Shown piece by piece: positions 6,870-15,357 of a DNA stretch of 64,000 nucleotides. Position 1 is the stretch's first letter, and every line of letters starts with the position of its first letter. Under the pieces are notes generated by a model that ran no database searches, had not been told where the DNA came from, and worked only from the letters and a program-made list of their open reading frames with translations. The position numbers and the translations under genes are program-made. The DNA is from JARFQW01 sp963842955 (GTDB lineage Bacteria; Pseudomonadota; Gammaproteobacteria; Steroidobacterales; XN24), in contig CAWJIJ010000002.1 in the NCBI GenBank assembly GCA_963842955.1, forward strand, positions 186,001 through 250,000. Direction: 5' to 3'.

Positions 6870-7271
6870 ATGGGTATCGAAGAGAACAAGCAGATAGTCC
6901 TCGACTTCTACGCTGCCGGTGCACGGGGAGATATGAACGCCTGCTTCGCCTTGCTGGCCGATGACATCACCTGGACGAATATCGGATCGACGAAGCTCTC
7001 GGGGACGTATTCAGGCAAGCAGGCCCTCATTGACCAGCTTCTCGGGCCCCTGTTCAGCCAGCTCAAGGCAGGCATAGCGTCTCGCGTAGAGCGGCTGACC
7101 GCGGAGTCGGATATCGTCGTTGCCCAGACATCGGGCTCGGCGGAGACGCTGGACGGGGTTCCCTACAACAACAGCTATTGCCAGGTGATCCGGATTCGGG
7201 ACGGAAAGATCGCGGAAGTGAAAGAGTACTTCGATACCGAACTGACAAGCTCTGTGTTTGGCCGGAAGTGA
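6870..7271 (+). CDS. SnoaL-like / NTF2-fold protein
   Basis: 133 residues starting at ATG 6870, preceded by GGAGG (6861-6865). The sequence NKQIVLDFYAAGARGDMNACFALLADDITWT, then GKQALIDQLL and a C-terminal IRDGKIAEVKEYFDT is the typical nuclear-transport-factor-2-like pattern. Family members are small cone-shaped proteins, either enzymes or ligand binders; no specific substrate can be named. It stands alone with about 140 bp upstream. Confidence 0.82.
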   Translation: MGIEENKQIVLDFYAAGARGDMNACFALLADDITWTNIGSTKLSGTYSGKQALIDQLLGPLFSQLKAGIASRVERLTAESDIVVAQTSGSAETLDGVPYNNSYCQVIRIRDGKIAEVKEYFDTELTSSVFGRK

Positions 7272-7337
7272 TATGGCGCCCGGTGTGGCTCGGGGCAGGC
7301 CGCGTACTTTTCCAGAGTGGATGCGAGGACGGGTCAC

Positions 7338-7805
7338 GTGACAACTGAAGCTCCAGGGCTCTGCCGATGCAGCTGCGGTGAAGTCGAATTCCCGGCTCCG
7401 GCGGATCCGCTGTTTCGCATGATCTGCCATTGCTCCATATGCCAGAGCTTCAACGAGGCGCCCTATGCCGACGTTGTCGTGTTCCGGGCGAAGAGCATGC
7501 AATCTCCGCCGGCGGGCAAGGTCGCCTTTGATACCTATCGGCCGCCACCAAACGTACAGCGCGGTCGATGTGTCAGCTGCGAAAAGCCGGCCCTTGAAGT
7601 TCTTGCGACGCCGCTGCTACCGAATCTCGTGATGATTCCGCGCAGTGTCTTCACTGACCCCGTCACGCTTCCAGACCCTGCCGCACACCTGTTCTATGAG
7701 AGCAGAGTGGCCGACGCCGCCGACGAAGTGCCGAAATACACCGGCTACTGGCGAAGTCAGCTGGCGTTTGGCCAGTGCCTTTTCGCTGCGCTCTTTCAGA
7801 CATAG
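7338..7805 (+). CDS. GFA-like zinc-binding protein (divergent)
   Basis: 155 residues from the GTG at 7338, which has a GAGGA site 8 bp upstream; a GTG at 7317 is an alternative. GFA cysteine motifs are present: CRCSCGE, ICHCSICQSF and RCVSCEKPA. The C-terminal Cys pair is CVSC, without the usual following Gly. Second of three GFA-type genes in the window; substrate unknown. Confidence 0.72.
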   Translation: MTTEAPGLCRCSCGEVEFPAPADPLFRMICHCSICQSFNEAPYADVVVFRAKSMQSPPAGKVAFDTYRPPPNVQRGRCVSCEKPALEVLATPLLPNLVMIPRSVFTDPVTLPDPAAHLFYESRVADAADEVPKYTGYWRSQLAFGQCLFAALFQT

Positions 7806-7955
7806 ACTCTGTGTCTGTGACTAAGGCGCCAGGTTACGATTCGGCCCCGGGGCAGCTGGGAGGTCATTTTGTGATTGTCGTATTTCCCTCGCTATTGCCC
7901 AGCTTCCCGCACACGAGATTTTGTGGGTCTTGGACCTCCACGAGGAACCCATAAG

Positions 7956-8489
7956 GTGTCTATCCGCCCAGCCGGGGAAACCGATCTCGACGTAATCTGC
8001 CACCTCCACCGGAAAGCCTTCGGCGAAGAGGAGGGACCCCAGATCGCGGAACTGGTTCACGCTCTGCTTTCGGACGAAACCGCACAGCCTGTGTATTCCC
8101 TCGTTGCCGAAGCGAACGGTGAGATCGCGGGGCACGTACTCTTCACCGCGGTGCAGGTAGAAGGCGCACCGGTCCGGGCTCAGATTCTCGCACCACTGGC
8201 CATCCTCCCGTCGCATCAAAAACGCGGCATTGGCGGGGCACTGATTCGGGACGGCCTGAGACGCCTGTCGGAAGCCGGTGTCGGACTGGTCTTCGTCCTG
8301 GGGCATCCGTCGTATTACCCGCGATTCGGTTTCGAGGCGGTGGGCGATCGAGGCCTCGCGGCGCCGTATCCCATTCCACCGGAGCACGAGGAGGGCTGGA
8401 TGGTGCAGGCACTGAAGCCCGGCCTGCTCGGCGAGGTGAGAGGGACCGTCTTGTGCGCGGATTCGCTGGATCGGGCCGAGTACTGGTAG
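7956..8489 (+). CDS. GNAT-family N-acetyltransferase (YhbS-like)
   Basis: 177 residues from the GTG at 7956 (MSIRPAGETDLDVICHLHRKAFG). The acetyl-CoA binding loop is LAPLAILPSHQKRGIGGALI. The C-terminal motif VFVLGHPSYYPRFGFEAV is the YhbS-group signature. It transfers acetyl from acetyl-CoA to an amine; the substrate is unknown. The ORF upstream of 7956 is in frame but poorly conserved in composition. Confidence 0.86.
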   Translation: MSIRPAGETDLDVICHLHRKAFGEEEGPQIAELVHALLSDETAQPVYSLVAEANGEIAGHVLFTAVQVEGAPVRAQILAPLAILPSHQKRGIGGALIRDGLRRLSEAGVGLVFVLGHPSYYPRFGFEAVGDRGLAAPYPIPPEHEEGWMVQALKPGLLGEVRGTVLCADSLDRAEYW

Positions 8490-8746
8490 GGGCCATTGAG
8501 GCACCGAGTCGTTTTACTCTGTCGCAAGAGGTCCGGCCGATCGGGCCTTTGACGCGAGCCCGCGGATCACCAGCCTGCCGATCGTCATGGACCATCCCGC
8601 CGGCGTCTTGCGGCTTTGCGAAGTTACAGTCTCTCGCCTCGGCCTCTATGCGATCATGCGCCATGGTCGGAAGACGGGCTTCCCGCCTGTTGGCTGGCGA
8701 CCGGGACTGAAGAATCGAGATACACCAGGAGACATCACGTCCCAGC

Positions 8747-8956
8747 ATGAAAAGAGAACGCACACTGAAATGGTGGATCCGATGGCTGTTCGCATCCATC
8801 GTCATCGCGTGGGTGCTGACGATCGCCTCGGCCATCGTCATGGTGCCTTTTTCGGGCGGCGAATCACCGGCCGACGGGGACTTCAGCCTCGAGCGCATGC
8901 TGATGGCCATTTACTTCGTTCTCGGCGCCGTCGTCAGCTATCGGTTTCTCCGATAA
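8747..8956 (+). CDS. small two-helix membrane protein
   Basis: 69 residues. There are two hydrophobic segments (WWIRWLFASIVIAWVLTIASAIVMV and LMAIYFVLGAVVSYRFL) with a short acidic loop between. The start MKRERTLK gives a positive N-terminus. No recognised family. About 256 bp upstream (8490-8746) hold no supportable gene. Confidence 0.5.
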   Translation: MKRERTLKWWIRWLFASIVIAWVLTIASAIVMVPFSGGESPADGDFSLERMLMAIYFVLGAVVSYRFLR

Positions 8957-9144
8957 CCGATCGAGGATGACGAATACTGGTTGCGGCGTGAGCCGATTCC
9001 CAGGGCGACCTCCCGCTGTTGTCCGGGAACCGGCAAAGGTTTGCCTCCACGGCGTGGGCATCGGCGCGATGCGGCGACACGGTGTGTTGCCAGTTGTGCT
9101 TTCATCACGCTAGTTTGCCCTGCAGATCCCTCCGGAGGCCGGCC

Positions 9145-9639
9145 ATGTCAGAAACCCAGGATCACCGCGGGTTCGCCAGGCTCATCAAGAAGGTCAACTG
9201 GTACCCGCCCTACCTCGGCATGGGTATCAGGGTGAGGTCACACAGCGAGGATTTCACCCGCTTCGAGGTCGAGCTGCGGGCCCGCTGGTACAACCGGAAC
9301 CTCTTTGGCACCCATTTCGGCGGCAGCCTTTATTCCATGTGCGATCCGTTTTTCGTTTTCATCGTGACCTTGAATCTCGGCACTGGCTATGTTGTGTGGG
9401 ACAAGTCGGCGTACATTGAATTTCTCAGGCCCGCGAAGGGAATCATCCTCGGCGTCTTCGAGATCGCGAGGGAACGTCTGGAGGAGATCCGGCAAGAGGT
9501 CGACGAACTGGGCAAGAATACTTACCACTTCGAGGCGGACCTGGTGGACGAAGCGGGCCAGGTGGTGGCCAGGGTCAGGAAAGAAGTCTATGTGCGCTCC
9601 AAGGCCGCGAGCCGGTCACGGGGACAGGAGAAACGATGA
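9145..9639 (+). CDS. DUF4442 / hotdog-fold thioesterase-like protein
   Basis: 164 residues from the ATG at 9145 with GGAGG at 9133-9137. The sequence runs through VNWYPPYLGMGIRV, RWYNRNLFGTHFGGSLYSMCDPF and VWDKSAYIEFLRPA, the DUF4442 arrangement of a hotdog fold with a G-T-x-F/H-G-G loop. Such proteins are predicted acyl-CoA thioesterases; the activity here is inferred. The stop overlaps the next gene's ATG (ATGA), so the two are probably co-translated. Confidence 0.8.
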   Translation: MSETQDHRGFARLIKKVNWYPPYLGMGIRVRSHSEDFTRFEVELRARWYNRNLFGTHFGGSLYSMCDPFFVFIVTLNLGTGYVVWDKSAYIEFLRPAKGIILGVFEIARERLEEIRQEVDELGKNTYHFEADLVDEAGQVVARVRKEVYVRSKAASRSRGQEKR

Positions 9640-10154
9640 ACTGGGAAGCGCTAGGTGCCGTTGGGGAGTTGCTGGGTTCCCTCCTGGTGTTGGTCACGCT
9701 CATCTATCTCGCCGTCCAGACCCGGGGCATCAGCCGGCAATCCCGGGCCGAAGCGCGATACGCGTTCGTCGATGCCGTAGGCGAGATCAACATGGCGATT
9801 GCCCGGGACAAGGACACGGCATGCGTGTGGAGAAAAGGCCTGGAGAGCGTGCAGAGCCTGGACGAGGACGAACGCATGCAGTTCTTCATGCTCGTCGGCC
9901 AATACTCGAACCTGTGGTCGGTGATGTATCAGCTCCACCAGGACCATCTGTTGCCGGAGAAGCAGTGGACCGTTGTGCGTAACGATATCTCGAGCATCCT
10001 GGGTTCCGATGGCGGACGCTACTTCTGGGCAAACGGCGGCGCGGCGGCCTTCGATCGGGAGTTCGGCGAGTTCGTGGCGGGGGAACTCGAACGAGGCATC
10101 CAGCCCTATGACATGGCAAAGATGACCGCGGACAACAGCAACCGTAGCGGGTAA
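9636..10154 (+). CDS. membrane-anchored protein, same architecture as cassette 4
   Basis: 172 residues. One N-terminal membrane segment (LGAVGELLGSLLVLVTLIYLAVQTR) is followed by a helical soluble domain beginning SRQSRAEARYAFVDAVGEI. The gene overlaps the preceding DUF4442 gene by 4 bp. The layout matches that of the product at 5476, but identity is low by eye. Function unknown. Confidence 0.7.
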   Translation: MNWEALGAVGELLGSLLVLVTLIYLAVQTRGISRQSRAEARYAFVDAVGEINMAIARDKDTACVWRKGLESVQSLDEDERMQFFMLVGQYSNLWSVMYQLHQDHLLPEKQWTVVRNDISSILGSDGGRYFWANGGAAAFDREFGEFVAGELERGIQPYDMAKMTADNSNRSG

Positions 10155-10436
10155 GCGATTTTGCGAACAGGTTCCGAGGGCCCGTTTTGGTACTCGTCCT
10201 CATTGCCGCTCATTGCCAGCCTATGGGCGCCTCTCCCGAATCTGCTTCAGCGTCCGGTGTCCACGGACGTTCGCTGGCCGCGGGAACGCTGGTCCCAGCC
10301 GCGTTCGGGCAAGTCGATATTCACCTGCCATACTGGCAGCACGAAATACCCTGTCAGCTTTTGGTGCTAACCGGCCGCAATGCATGCCGGTGCACGAACC
10401 CGGGGACGGTACCGGCAGCTTTATCTGGAGATGGTT

Positions 10437-10916
10437 ATGAGCGCAGAAGCAAAAACCTTGTTTGCGGCACCGCTGTCGCTTCATCGGAGCGAGTCGGATC
10501 TTCCCTTCGTGCCCTACCAGGAGGGCGTGGTGTTTCAGCTCCTGCAGGCAAACATCGAGACCGGTCTGTGGGTAGCCCGGGTTCGTTTCGAACCGGGCGT
10601 CACCCTCCAGCGCCACAAGCATACCGGTGAGGTATTCGCCGTAACCTTCAAGGGGTCATGGAAGTACCTGGAGTACCCGGACATCAATACGGCGGGCTCC
10701 TATCTCTACGAGCCCGCGGGTTCCATCCATACGCTGCACGTGCCCGAAACCAACACCGAGGTGACGGATGTATGGTTCGCTATCCGCGGCGCCAACCTGG
10801 ACCTCACGGACGGCGACCAGGTTGAACGGGTGATCGATGCGGCCGCTGTGCTGGAGATCTACCGGGCCCAGTGCGTGGACCAGGGCCTGCCGCCGCCGGA
10901 CGTGATCGGGGGCTGA
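10437..10916 (+). CDS. cupin dioxygenase-like protein (2,4'-dihydroxyacetophenone dioxygenase / acetylacetone-cleaving family)
   Basis: 159 residues from the ATG at 10437 (MSAEAKTLFAAPLSLH). The cupin metal motif is GVTLQRHKHTGEVFAVTFKG (His, His, Glu) with the second-half His in GSIHTLHVPETN. The family includes iron-dependent C-C cleaving dioxygenases of the Dke1/DAD type. The substrate is not predictable from the sequence. No aromatic-degradation genes are adjacent; 10155-10436 upstream has no supportable gene. Confidence 0.78.
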   Translation: MSAEAKTLFAAPLSLHRSESDLPFVPYQEGVVFQLLQANIETGLWVARVRFEPGVTLQRHKHTGEVFAVTFKGSWKYLEYPDINTAGSYLYEPAGSIHTLHVPETNTEVTDVWFAIRGANLDLTDGDQVERVIDAAAVLEIYRAQCVDQGLPPPDVIGG

Positions 10917-11009
10917 TCCCGGCCAGGGGAAGCCGCCGGGACAGAACTGTCGGCAGCGCGAGGGCGCCCATGAACCATGGCGGCCACTGAACCGTAGGAG
11001 AAACGTTAC

Positions 11010-11456
11010 GTGTTTGATATACGCGTCGAACGGGTCGTAGCGCGAAACATCGAAACGGTCTTCGGGGCGCTGAGCGATCACGAGAACTACAAGCGCTTTC
11101 CGGGCGTGGAATTTTCCGAGTTGCTCGAGCCGGGAGCGCTGGAAAGAAACGGCGCCGGGGCGCTTCGGCGGGTGGGGTCCGGCCCGCTGGTCCTCGACGA
11201 GCGCATCACGGGGTTCGAGCGCCCCGAATTCCTGAGCTACTGCATCGAATCGGCCCGGCCGTTTCCGATGCAGCATGAGTTCGGCGAGATCCGGCTGGAG
11301 GAGGAAGACGGCGGAACGCGAGTCGTCTGGGCTTCGCGGGGCCACGTAGGTCTGCCGCTGCTCGGCAGCCTGGTCCTCGACCGGATCGTAGCAACCCGCG
11401 GTAGCCGACTGTTCGGGGGCATCCTCAAGTTCATCGAGCAGGACACGGCACGTTAA
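11010..11456 (+). CDS. SRPBCC / polyketide cyclase-dehydrase family protein
   Basis: 148 residues from the GTG at 11010. The beginning VERVVARNIETVFGALSDHENYKRFPG is the typical START/SRPBCC opening, with beta strands GVEFSEL, LVLDERITGF and HEFGEIRLEEEDGGTRVVW after it and a final long helix. These proteins bind hydrophobic ligands; no specific role can be given. Confidence 0.8.
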   Translation: MFDIRVERVVARNIETVFGALSDHENYKRFPGVEFSELLEPGALERNGAGALRRVGSGPLVLDERITGFERPEFLSYCIESARPFPMQHEFGEIRLEEEDGGTRVVWASRGHVGLPLLGSLVLDRIVATRGSRLFGGILKFIEQDTAR

Positions 11457-11596
11457 CGAGGCTGGACGACATCCCCTGCTGCGGCAGGCGGTCGACTGGC
11501 GAGACCGGCAGCGGAGACCTACGATATGAACTTCTTCGTCCGGCCAGTCTCCCGAACCTTCGCGAGCAGCCACAGGCTCCGTGAGGACGGGGCAAC

Positions 11597-12013
11597 ATGT
11601 CCAATCCAGTCGGAGACCTGTCGGGCATGCGTGAGACCCTGCGAACCGTCCTGTTGATCGTCCCCGCGGTGATTCACCTGCTTCCGGTGCCGGGGGTCCT
11701 GGGCCAGTCCCGCCTGACGGCGCTCTACGGGCTGCCCTTCGACGACCCGAACCTGCTGATTCTCATGCAGCATCGCGCGGTGTTGTTCGGGCTCCTGGGG
11801 GTGTTCCTGCTGATCGCCGCCTTTCGGCCGGAACTGCAGGTCATGGCCATCGCCGCCGGGCTGATCGGCGCGGTGTCCTTCATTGTCATCGCGCTGGCAG
11901 GCGGGGGCTACAACGAGGCCATTCAGCGGGTCTTGGTCGCCGATGTCGTGGCGATCATCTGCCTGGGGGCCGCGGGAATTACTCTTTTGTTTCCCGGCCC
12001 TTCCGGGACTTAG
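11597..12013 (+). CDS. small integral membrane protein
   Basis: 138 residues with four predicted membrane helices (TVLLIVPAVIHLLPVPGVLG, AVLFGLLGVFLLIAAF, VMAIAAGLIGAVSFIVIAL, VLVADVVAIICLGAAGITLLF). A conserved-looking loop SRLTALYGLPFDDPNLLILMQHRA joins helices 1 and 2. Homologues are common single genes in proteobacteria; function unknown. Confidence 0.65.
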   Translation: MSNPVGDLSGMRETLRTVLLIVPAVIHLLPVPGVLGQSRLTALYGLPFDDPNLLILMQHRAVLFGLLGVFLLIAAFRPELQVMAIAAGLIGAVSFIVIALAGGGYNEAIQRVLVADVVAIICLGAAGITLLFPGPSGT

Positions 12014-12029
12014 GTCCGGGCGGCGCGAT

Positions 12030-12560
12030 ATGAAAACCTACCGGACCGGACCGGAGACCCGGCGCCTGACCCACAGGGCGTTTACCCTGGAGGACGCTGA
12101 GGTCTTCTATTTGCTGAACAGTGATCCCGACGTCATGCGCCTGACGGGCGAGCCGCCGCTGCCGTCCCTGGAGTCCGCCCGGCAGACTATTGCCGGCTAT
12201 CCGGATTTCGAGAGCGTCGGCTACGGCCGCTGGGCGTGCGTCCTGAAGGAGACCGACACGGTCATCGGCTTCTGCGGACTGAAATACCTTTCGGATCTCG
12301 ACGCCGTCGACGTGGGCTATCGGTTCCTCACGCCTTACTGGGGCAGAGGGTTTGCGACCGAGGCCTGCCGCGCGAGCCTGGAGTTCGGGTTTTCGACACT
12401 CGGGCTCGAACAGATTATCGGTCTCGTTTTCGCGGAGAACGTCGCGTCCGTTCGCGTGCTGGAGAAGATGGGTATGCGCCTGGACAGCGAGTTCGTCTTT
12501 GACGGCATGCCCGCACAACGCTACGCGCTGGATCGCCGGGACGGCGTACCCGGGGCATGA
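12030..12560 (+). CDS. GNAT N-acetyltransferase, RimJ/RimL type
   Basis: 176 residues from the ATG at 12030. The order TRRLTHRAFTLEDAEVFYLLNSDPDVMR, VIGFCGLKY, YRFLTPYWGRGFATEACRA, NVASVRVLEKMGMR is the complete RimJ/RimL-like pattern, with the acetyl-CoA loop WGRGFATEA. It may act on a protein N-terminus or a small molecule. The start is 16 bp after the stop of the membrane-protein gene. Confidence 0.86.
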   Translation: MKTYRTGPETRRLTHRAFTLEDAEVFYLLNSDPDVMRLTGEPPLPSLESARQTIAGYPDFESVGYGRWACVLKETDTVIGFCGLKYLSDLDAVDVGYRFLTPYWGRGFATEACRASLEFGFSTLGLEQIIGLVFAENVASVRVLEKMGMRLDSEFVFDGMPAQRYALDRRDGVPGA

Positions 12561-12654
12561 GCGTGGATGGAGTTCCTGGCGGCGTTGGCAACCGGGCACC
12601 TGTGCCCGGTTCCGCAAGATCCCGTATCGAACGCCCCCGTGCGCTGTCGACAAT

Positions 12655-13629
12655 ATGACTCCGGCTGCCCAATATGGCCGCGACGGATTCGTCCTGGCGG
12701 GGAGCCTGCTGCCGGACGAAACCCTCGAGCGCCTCGTGAACACCTGCCTCCGGATTCACGATCAATGGCTGAACGAAGAGGGTGAAGCGGCGAGAGCCCA
12801 TGACCTGGTGAACAGCCACAGCCTCACGGCCAGCCGGTTTTTCCCGGCGAACGCGGCGGATGTCCGCGGAGATTTTTTCGACGCGCTGGCCGATCCCGAA
12901 ATCGTCGGCTTTCTGGCGCCGATCTTCGGTGACGGGCTCTATTTTCACGGCGCCCAGTTGTTCTTCAATCCGCTCCGCGGCCATCGACAGCCCTACTGGC
13001 ACCGGGATATCCAGTACATGGGTCTGGCCGAGGACCGGCAGCGGGCCCTGCTCGCCGAGCTGTGTCAGCTGCATGTTCGCATGCCGTTGCGCCCGGAACG
13101 GGAGTTTCTGCTCGTGCCGGGCAGCCATACCCGGTGGGACACCTCGCTGGAATACGACGTCCGGCTGGAACGATCCGGACACCGCAGCTCGGAAGCGCTG
13201 CCCGATGCAGTGGCCTTCGACCTGGAACCTGGCGACGTCCTGGTCTTCTCGGCGCACATGCTCCACCGGGGAACCTACGCAGGAAACGCCCAACGGCTCT
13301 CCCTGGACCTGTTGCTGGGTGCACCTCATCCCCGGATGCCGCTGGATCTGGATGCCGATCAGATGCCGGGAGAACGACGAGATGGGACGCATCCGTTGCC
13401 CGCACTGGTACGAGGCTTCGCTGAAAGGCTCGGCTCGAAGGTGCCTGGATACAGCATCAGGCAATTTCGGGACCAGGAATATTCCCGTGCATGCTCCGGC
13501 CAACGGAATGCGGATCCCCGGGGTCCATCGGCAGCATCCAATTCCGGCTCGCCTCCGCTGTGTCATCTATTGTTCTTGTGCGCCGCTTCGCCCGGCGCCA
13601 GAACAAGGCTTTGGAACCGTTCACGTTGA
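12655..13629 (+). CDS. phytanoyl-CoA dioxygenase (PhyH)-like Fe(II)/2OG oxygenase
   Basis: 324 residues from the ATG at 12655. Iron ligands are visible: H-x-D in PYWHRDIQYMG and the distal His in FSAHMLHRGTY; 2OG binding would use Arg in NAQRLSLDL. Family members hydroxylate diverse small molecules. The last ~55 residues (after SIRQFRDQEY) are low-complexity and unlike the family, so a frameshift or loss of the native stop near 13470 is possible. Confidence 0.78.
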   Translation: MTPAAQYGRDGFVLAGSLLPDETLERLVNTCLRIHDQWLNEEGEAARAHDLVNSHSLTASRFFPANAADVRGDFFDALADPEIVGFLAPIFGDGLYFHGAQLFFNPLRGHRQPYWHRDIQYMGLAEDRQRALLAELCQLHVRMPLRPEREFLLVPGSHTRWDTSLEYDVRLERSGHRSSEALPDAVAFDLEPGDVLVFSAHMLHRGTYAGNAQRLSLDLLLGAPHPRMPLDLDADQMPGERRDGTHPLPALVRGFAERLGSKVPGYSIRQFRDQEYSRACSGQRNADPRGPSAASNSGSPPLCHLLFLCAASPGARTRLWNRSR

Positions 13630-13651
13630 TCGAGGAAAGGCGTGCAATGCC

Positions 13652-14045
13652 ATGAGATGGTTTGCCGCACTGAAGAACAAAGCAGATCGCCTTAAGGCGG
13701 AGACCTGGGCCTTGTGTCTCGCCGCCCGGGATCCACGCACGCCCTGGTATGCCAGGCTCCTTGTTGCGGGTATCGCCGCCTATGCCTGGAACGCGATCGA
13801 CACTGGTTCCGGATTCCATTCCGATTATCGGGTACCTCGACGATCTCGTTCTTCTCCCGCTGGGCATCACCCTCGCGATTCGCTGTGTTCCAGGGAAAGT
13901 CATGGCGCAGTGTCGTATCCAGGCACTGGCGGACTTCGAACAAGGTAACCGAGCGGGCCGAATCGCCGGTGCGGTGGTCATCCTGGTCTGGTTCCTTGCA
14001 GCGGCCTGCTTTGCGCTGTTCGTCCGCAGCGCGCTTGCCCCCTAG
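13652..14045 (+). pseudogene. DUF1232 (YkvA) membrane protein gene with a +1 frameshift
   Basis: From the ATG at 13652 the frame reads MRWFAALKNKADRLKAETW to YARLLVAGIAAYAWNAID, then loses the family motif. Skipping the A at 13802 restores LVPDSIPIIGYLDDLVLLPLGITLAIR, the exact DUF1232 core, and continues through a C-terminal membrane helix to the stop at 14045 (about 130 residues in all). Because gyrB in this window has the same kind of shift, a sequence error is as likely as real inactivation. Confidence 0.75.
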
Positions 14046-14331
14046 CCGCGGATTGACCGGGCCCCCGGCCATTCGATGTCGCAGGCCGGAGGGCTCGTTG
14101 TACGGGGCCGAGTTTCGAGCCTTGACGAGCCGATTCGGCCAATGACGAGCACGGCCGTAAGGCAGTGAGCTGCAGACAACTTAAGGCGGGGTCCGCTTCG
14201 AGCGCACGGCCCGGATCGTCGTGGCCCGAAAAACCGGTCTACATTGAAGACAGGCGTTCGCCACCAGGCCCCATGCGGAACGCGAATCCGGGATCACCCT
14301 GCCCGGCCTGGCCACAAAAGAGGAAATCACT

Positions 14332-14703
14332 ATGCAACTCGGCGCATTTTCCGTCAGCCTGGCCGTCAAGGACCTGGCTGCATCCCGGGCCTTCTACGAG
14401 AAGATCGGGTTTCGGGCCTTTGGCGGCGATGTCTCCCAGAACTGGCTGATCATGAAGAGCGGGGACACGGTCATCGGCCTGTTCGAAGGCATGTTCGAGA
14501 AGAACACCCTGACCTTCAATCCCGGCTGGGACAAGAATGCCGCACCGCTGGAATCTTTCACTGATATCCGCGAACTGCAGCGCGAGTTGAAAGCTGCCGG
14601 CGTGGAGCTGGCGGCCGAGGCGGATGAAACCACGAGCGGGCCTGCCAGCCTCGTGGCGATTGATCCGGACGGTAATCCGATTCTCATTGATCAGCACGTT
14701 TGA
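14332..14703 (+). CDS. VOC-family protein (glyoxalase/bleomycin-resistance fold)
   Basis: 123 residues. FSVSLAVKDLAASRAFYEKIGFRAFGG opens the vicinal-oxygen-chelate domain and SLVAIDPDGNPILIDQH closes it. VOC proteins bind a divalent metal and act on or bind small molecules; no substrate is predictable. A GAGGAAATC site precedes the ATG. The 286 bp before it (14046-14331) hold nothing recognisable. Confidence 0.86.
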   Translation: MQLGAFSVSLAVKDLAASRAFYEKIGFRAFGGDVSQNWLIMKSGDTVIGLFEGMFEKNTLTFNPGWDKNAAPLESFTDIRELQRELKAAGVELAAEADETTSGPASLVAIDPDGNPILIDQHV

Positions 14704-14853
14704 CGCGACCGACTGGTCAGCCGGGTCGAGCCGCGGATCAAGGACATCCTTGCAGCAATCCTCCTGCCGGTCCTCCTGTCCGGCCTGTCGTAGGCGTTGC
14801 GCCCAGCGCTCCGCTCATTAGGCTTTCGCTTGGCCAGTTTCGGGAGGCCGCGC

Positions 14854-15279
14854 ATGTCACACTCTCTCTCCGATGACGACCGCCGGTTTGTCGCGCAGTT
14901 CGAGTCCTTCATCGTGGCTCCCGGAGACTTCGATCACCGGGCCCACCTCAGGCTTGCCTACTGCTACCTGGCGGAGCACGACACGGAGACGGCTTGCGGG
15001 ATGATGGGGAATGCCTTGCGGGGATTCCTGGAACATCACGGCGTGGATCCGGGCAAGTACCATGAGACTCTGACCCGGGCATGGATCCAGGCGGTAAGGC
15101 ACTTCATGAACAAGCCACCGGACACGAAATCGGCCGACGGCTTTCTCGACGAACATCCCGAACTCCAGGACCCGGCGATCATGCTGACCCACTACTCCGC
15201 CGAGCTCCTCTTTTCTGATCAGGCCCGAAAGCGGTTTGTCGAGCCCGACCTGGAACCGATACCCGGTCCGCACGGGTGA
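14854..15279 (+). CDS. conserved protein of unknown function
   Basis: 141 residues from the ATG at 14854, preceded by GGGAGG. It contains FDHRAHLRLAYCYLAEHDTETA, FLEHHGVDPGKYHETLTRAW and EHPELQDPAIMLTHYS, a helical, His-rich arrangement seen in conserved bacterial proteins without an assigned role. No signal peptide or membrane segment. Confidence 0.65.
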   Translation: MSHSLSDDDRRFVAQFESFIVAPGDFDHRAHLRLAYCYLAEHDTETACGMMGNALRGFLEHHGVDPGKYHETLTRAWIQAVRHFMNKPPDTKSADGFLDEHPELQDPAIMLTHYSAELLFSDQARKRFVEPDLEPIPGPHG

Positions 15280-15357
15280 CGACCGCTGTAGCCCCCCGAC
15301 TGCTTCCCCGCGCCCGCGGCCTGCGCCTGTCTTCGGACAACACCAGGAGACCTTCTG

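Noticed and set aside
8453..8746. A small plus-strand frame (8453-8710) before the two-helix membrane protein
   Set aside because: No ribosome-binding site or domain, it overlaps the acetyltransferase gene, and its composition looks like that of a shadow frame.
10155..10436. attC-like gctaacc near 10368 as a sign of a further cassette
   Set aside because: It does not fit RYYYAAC, and no paired GTTRRRY core with an inverted repeat follows.
12415..13566. A 383-codon minus-strand frame overlapping the PhyH-like gene
   Set aside because: The plus strand encodes the HxD...H iron site of the dioxygenase family; the minus frame has no recognisable feature.
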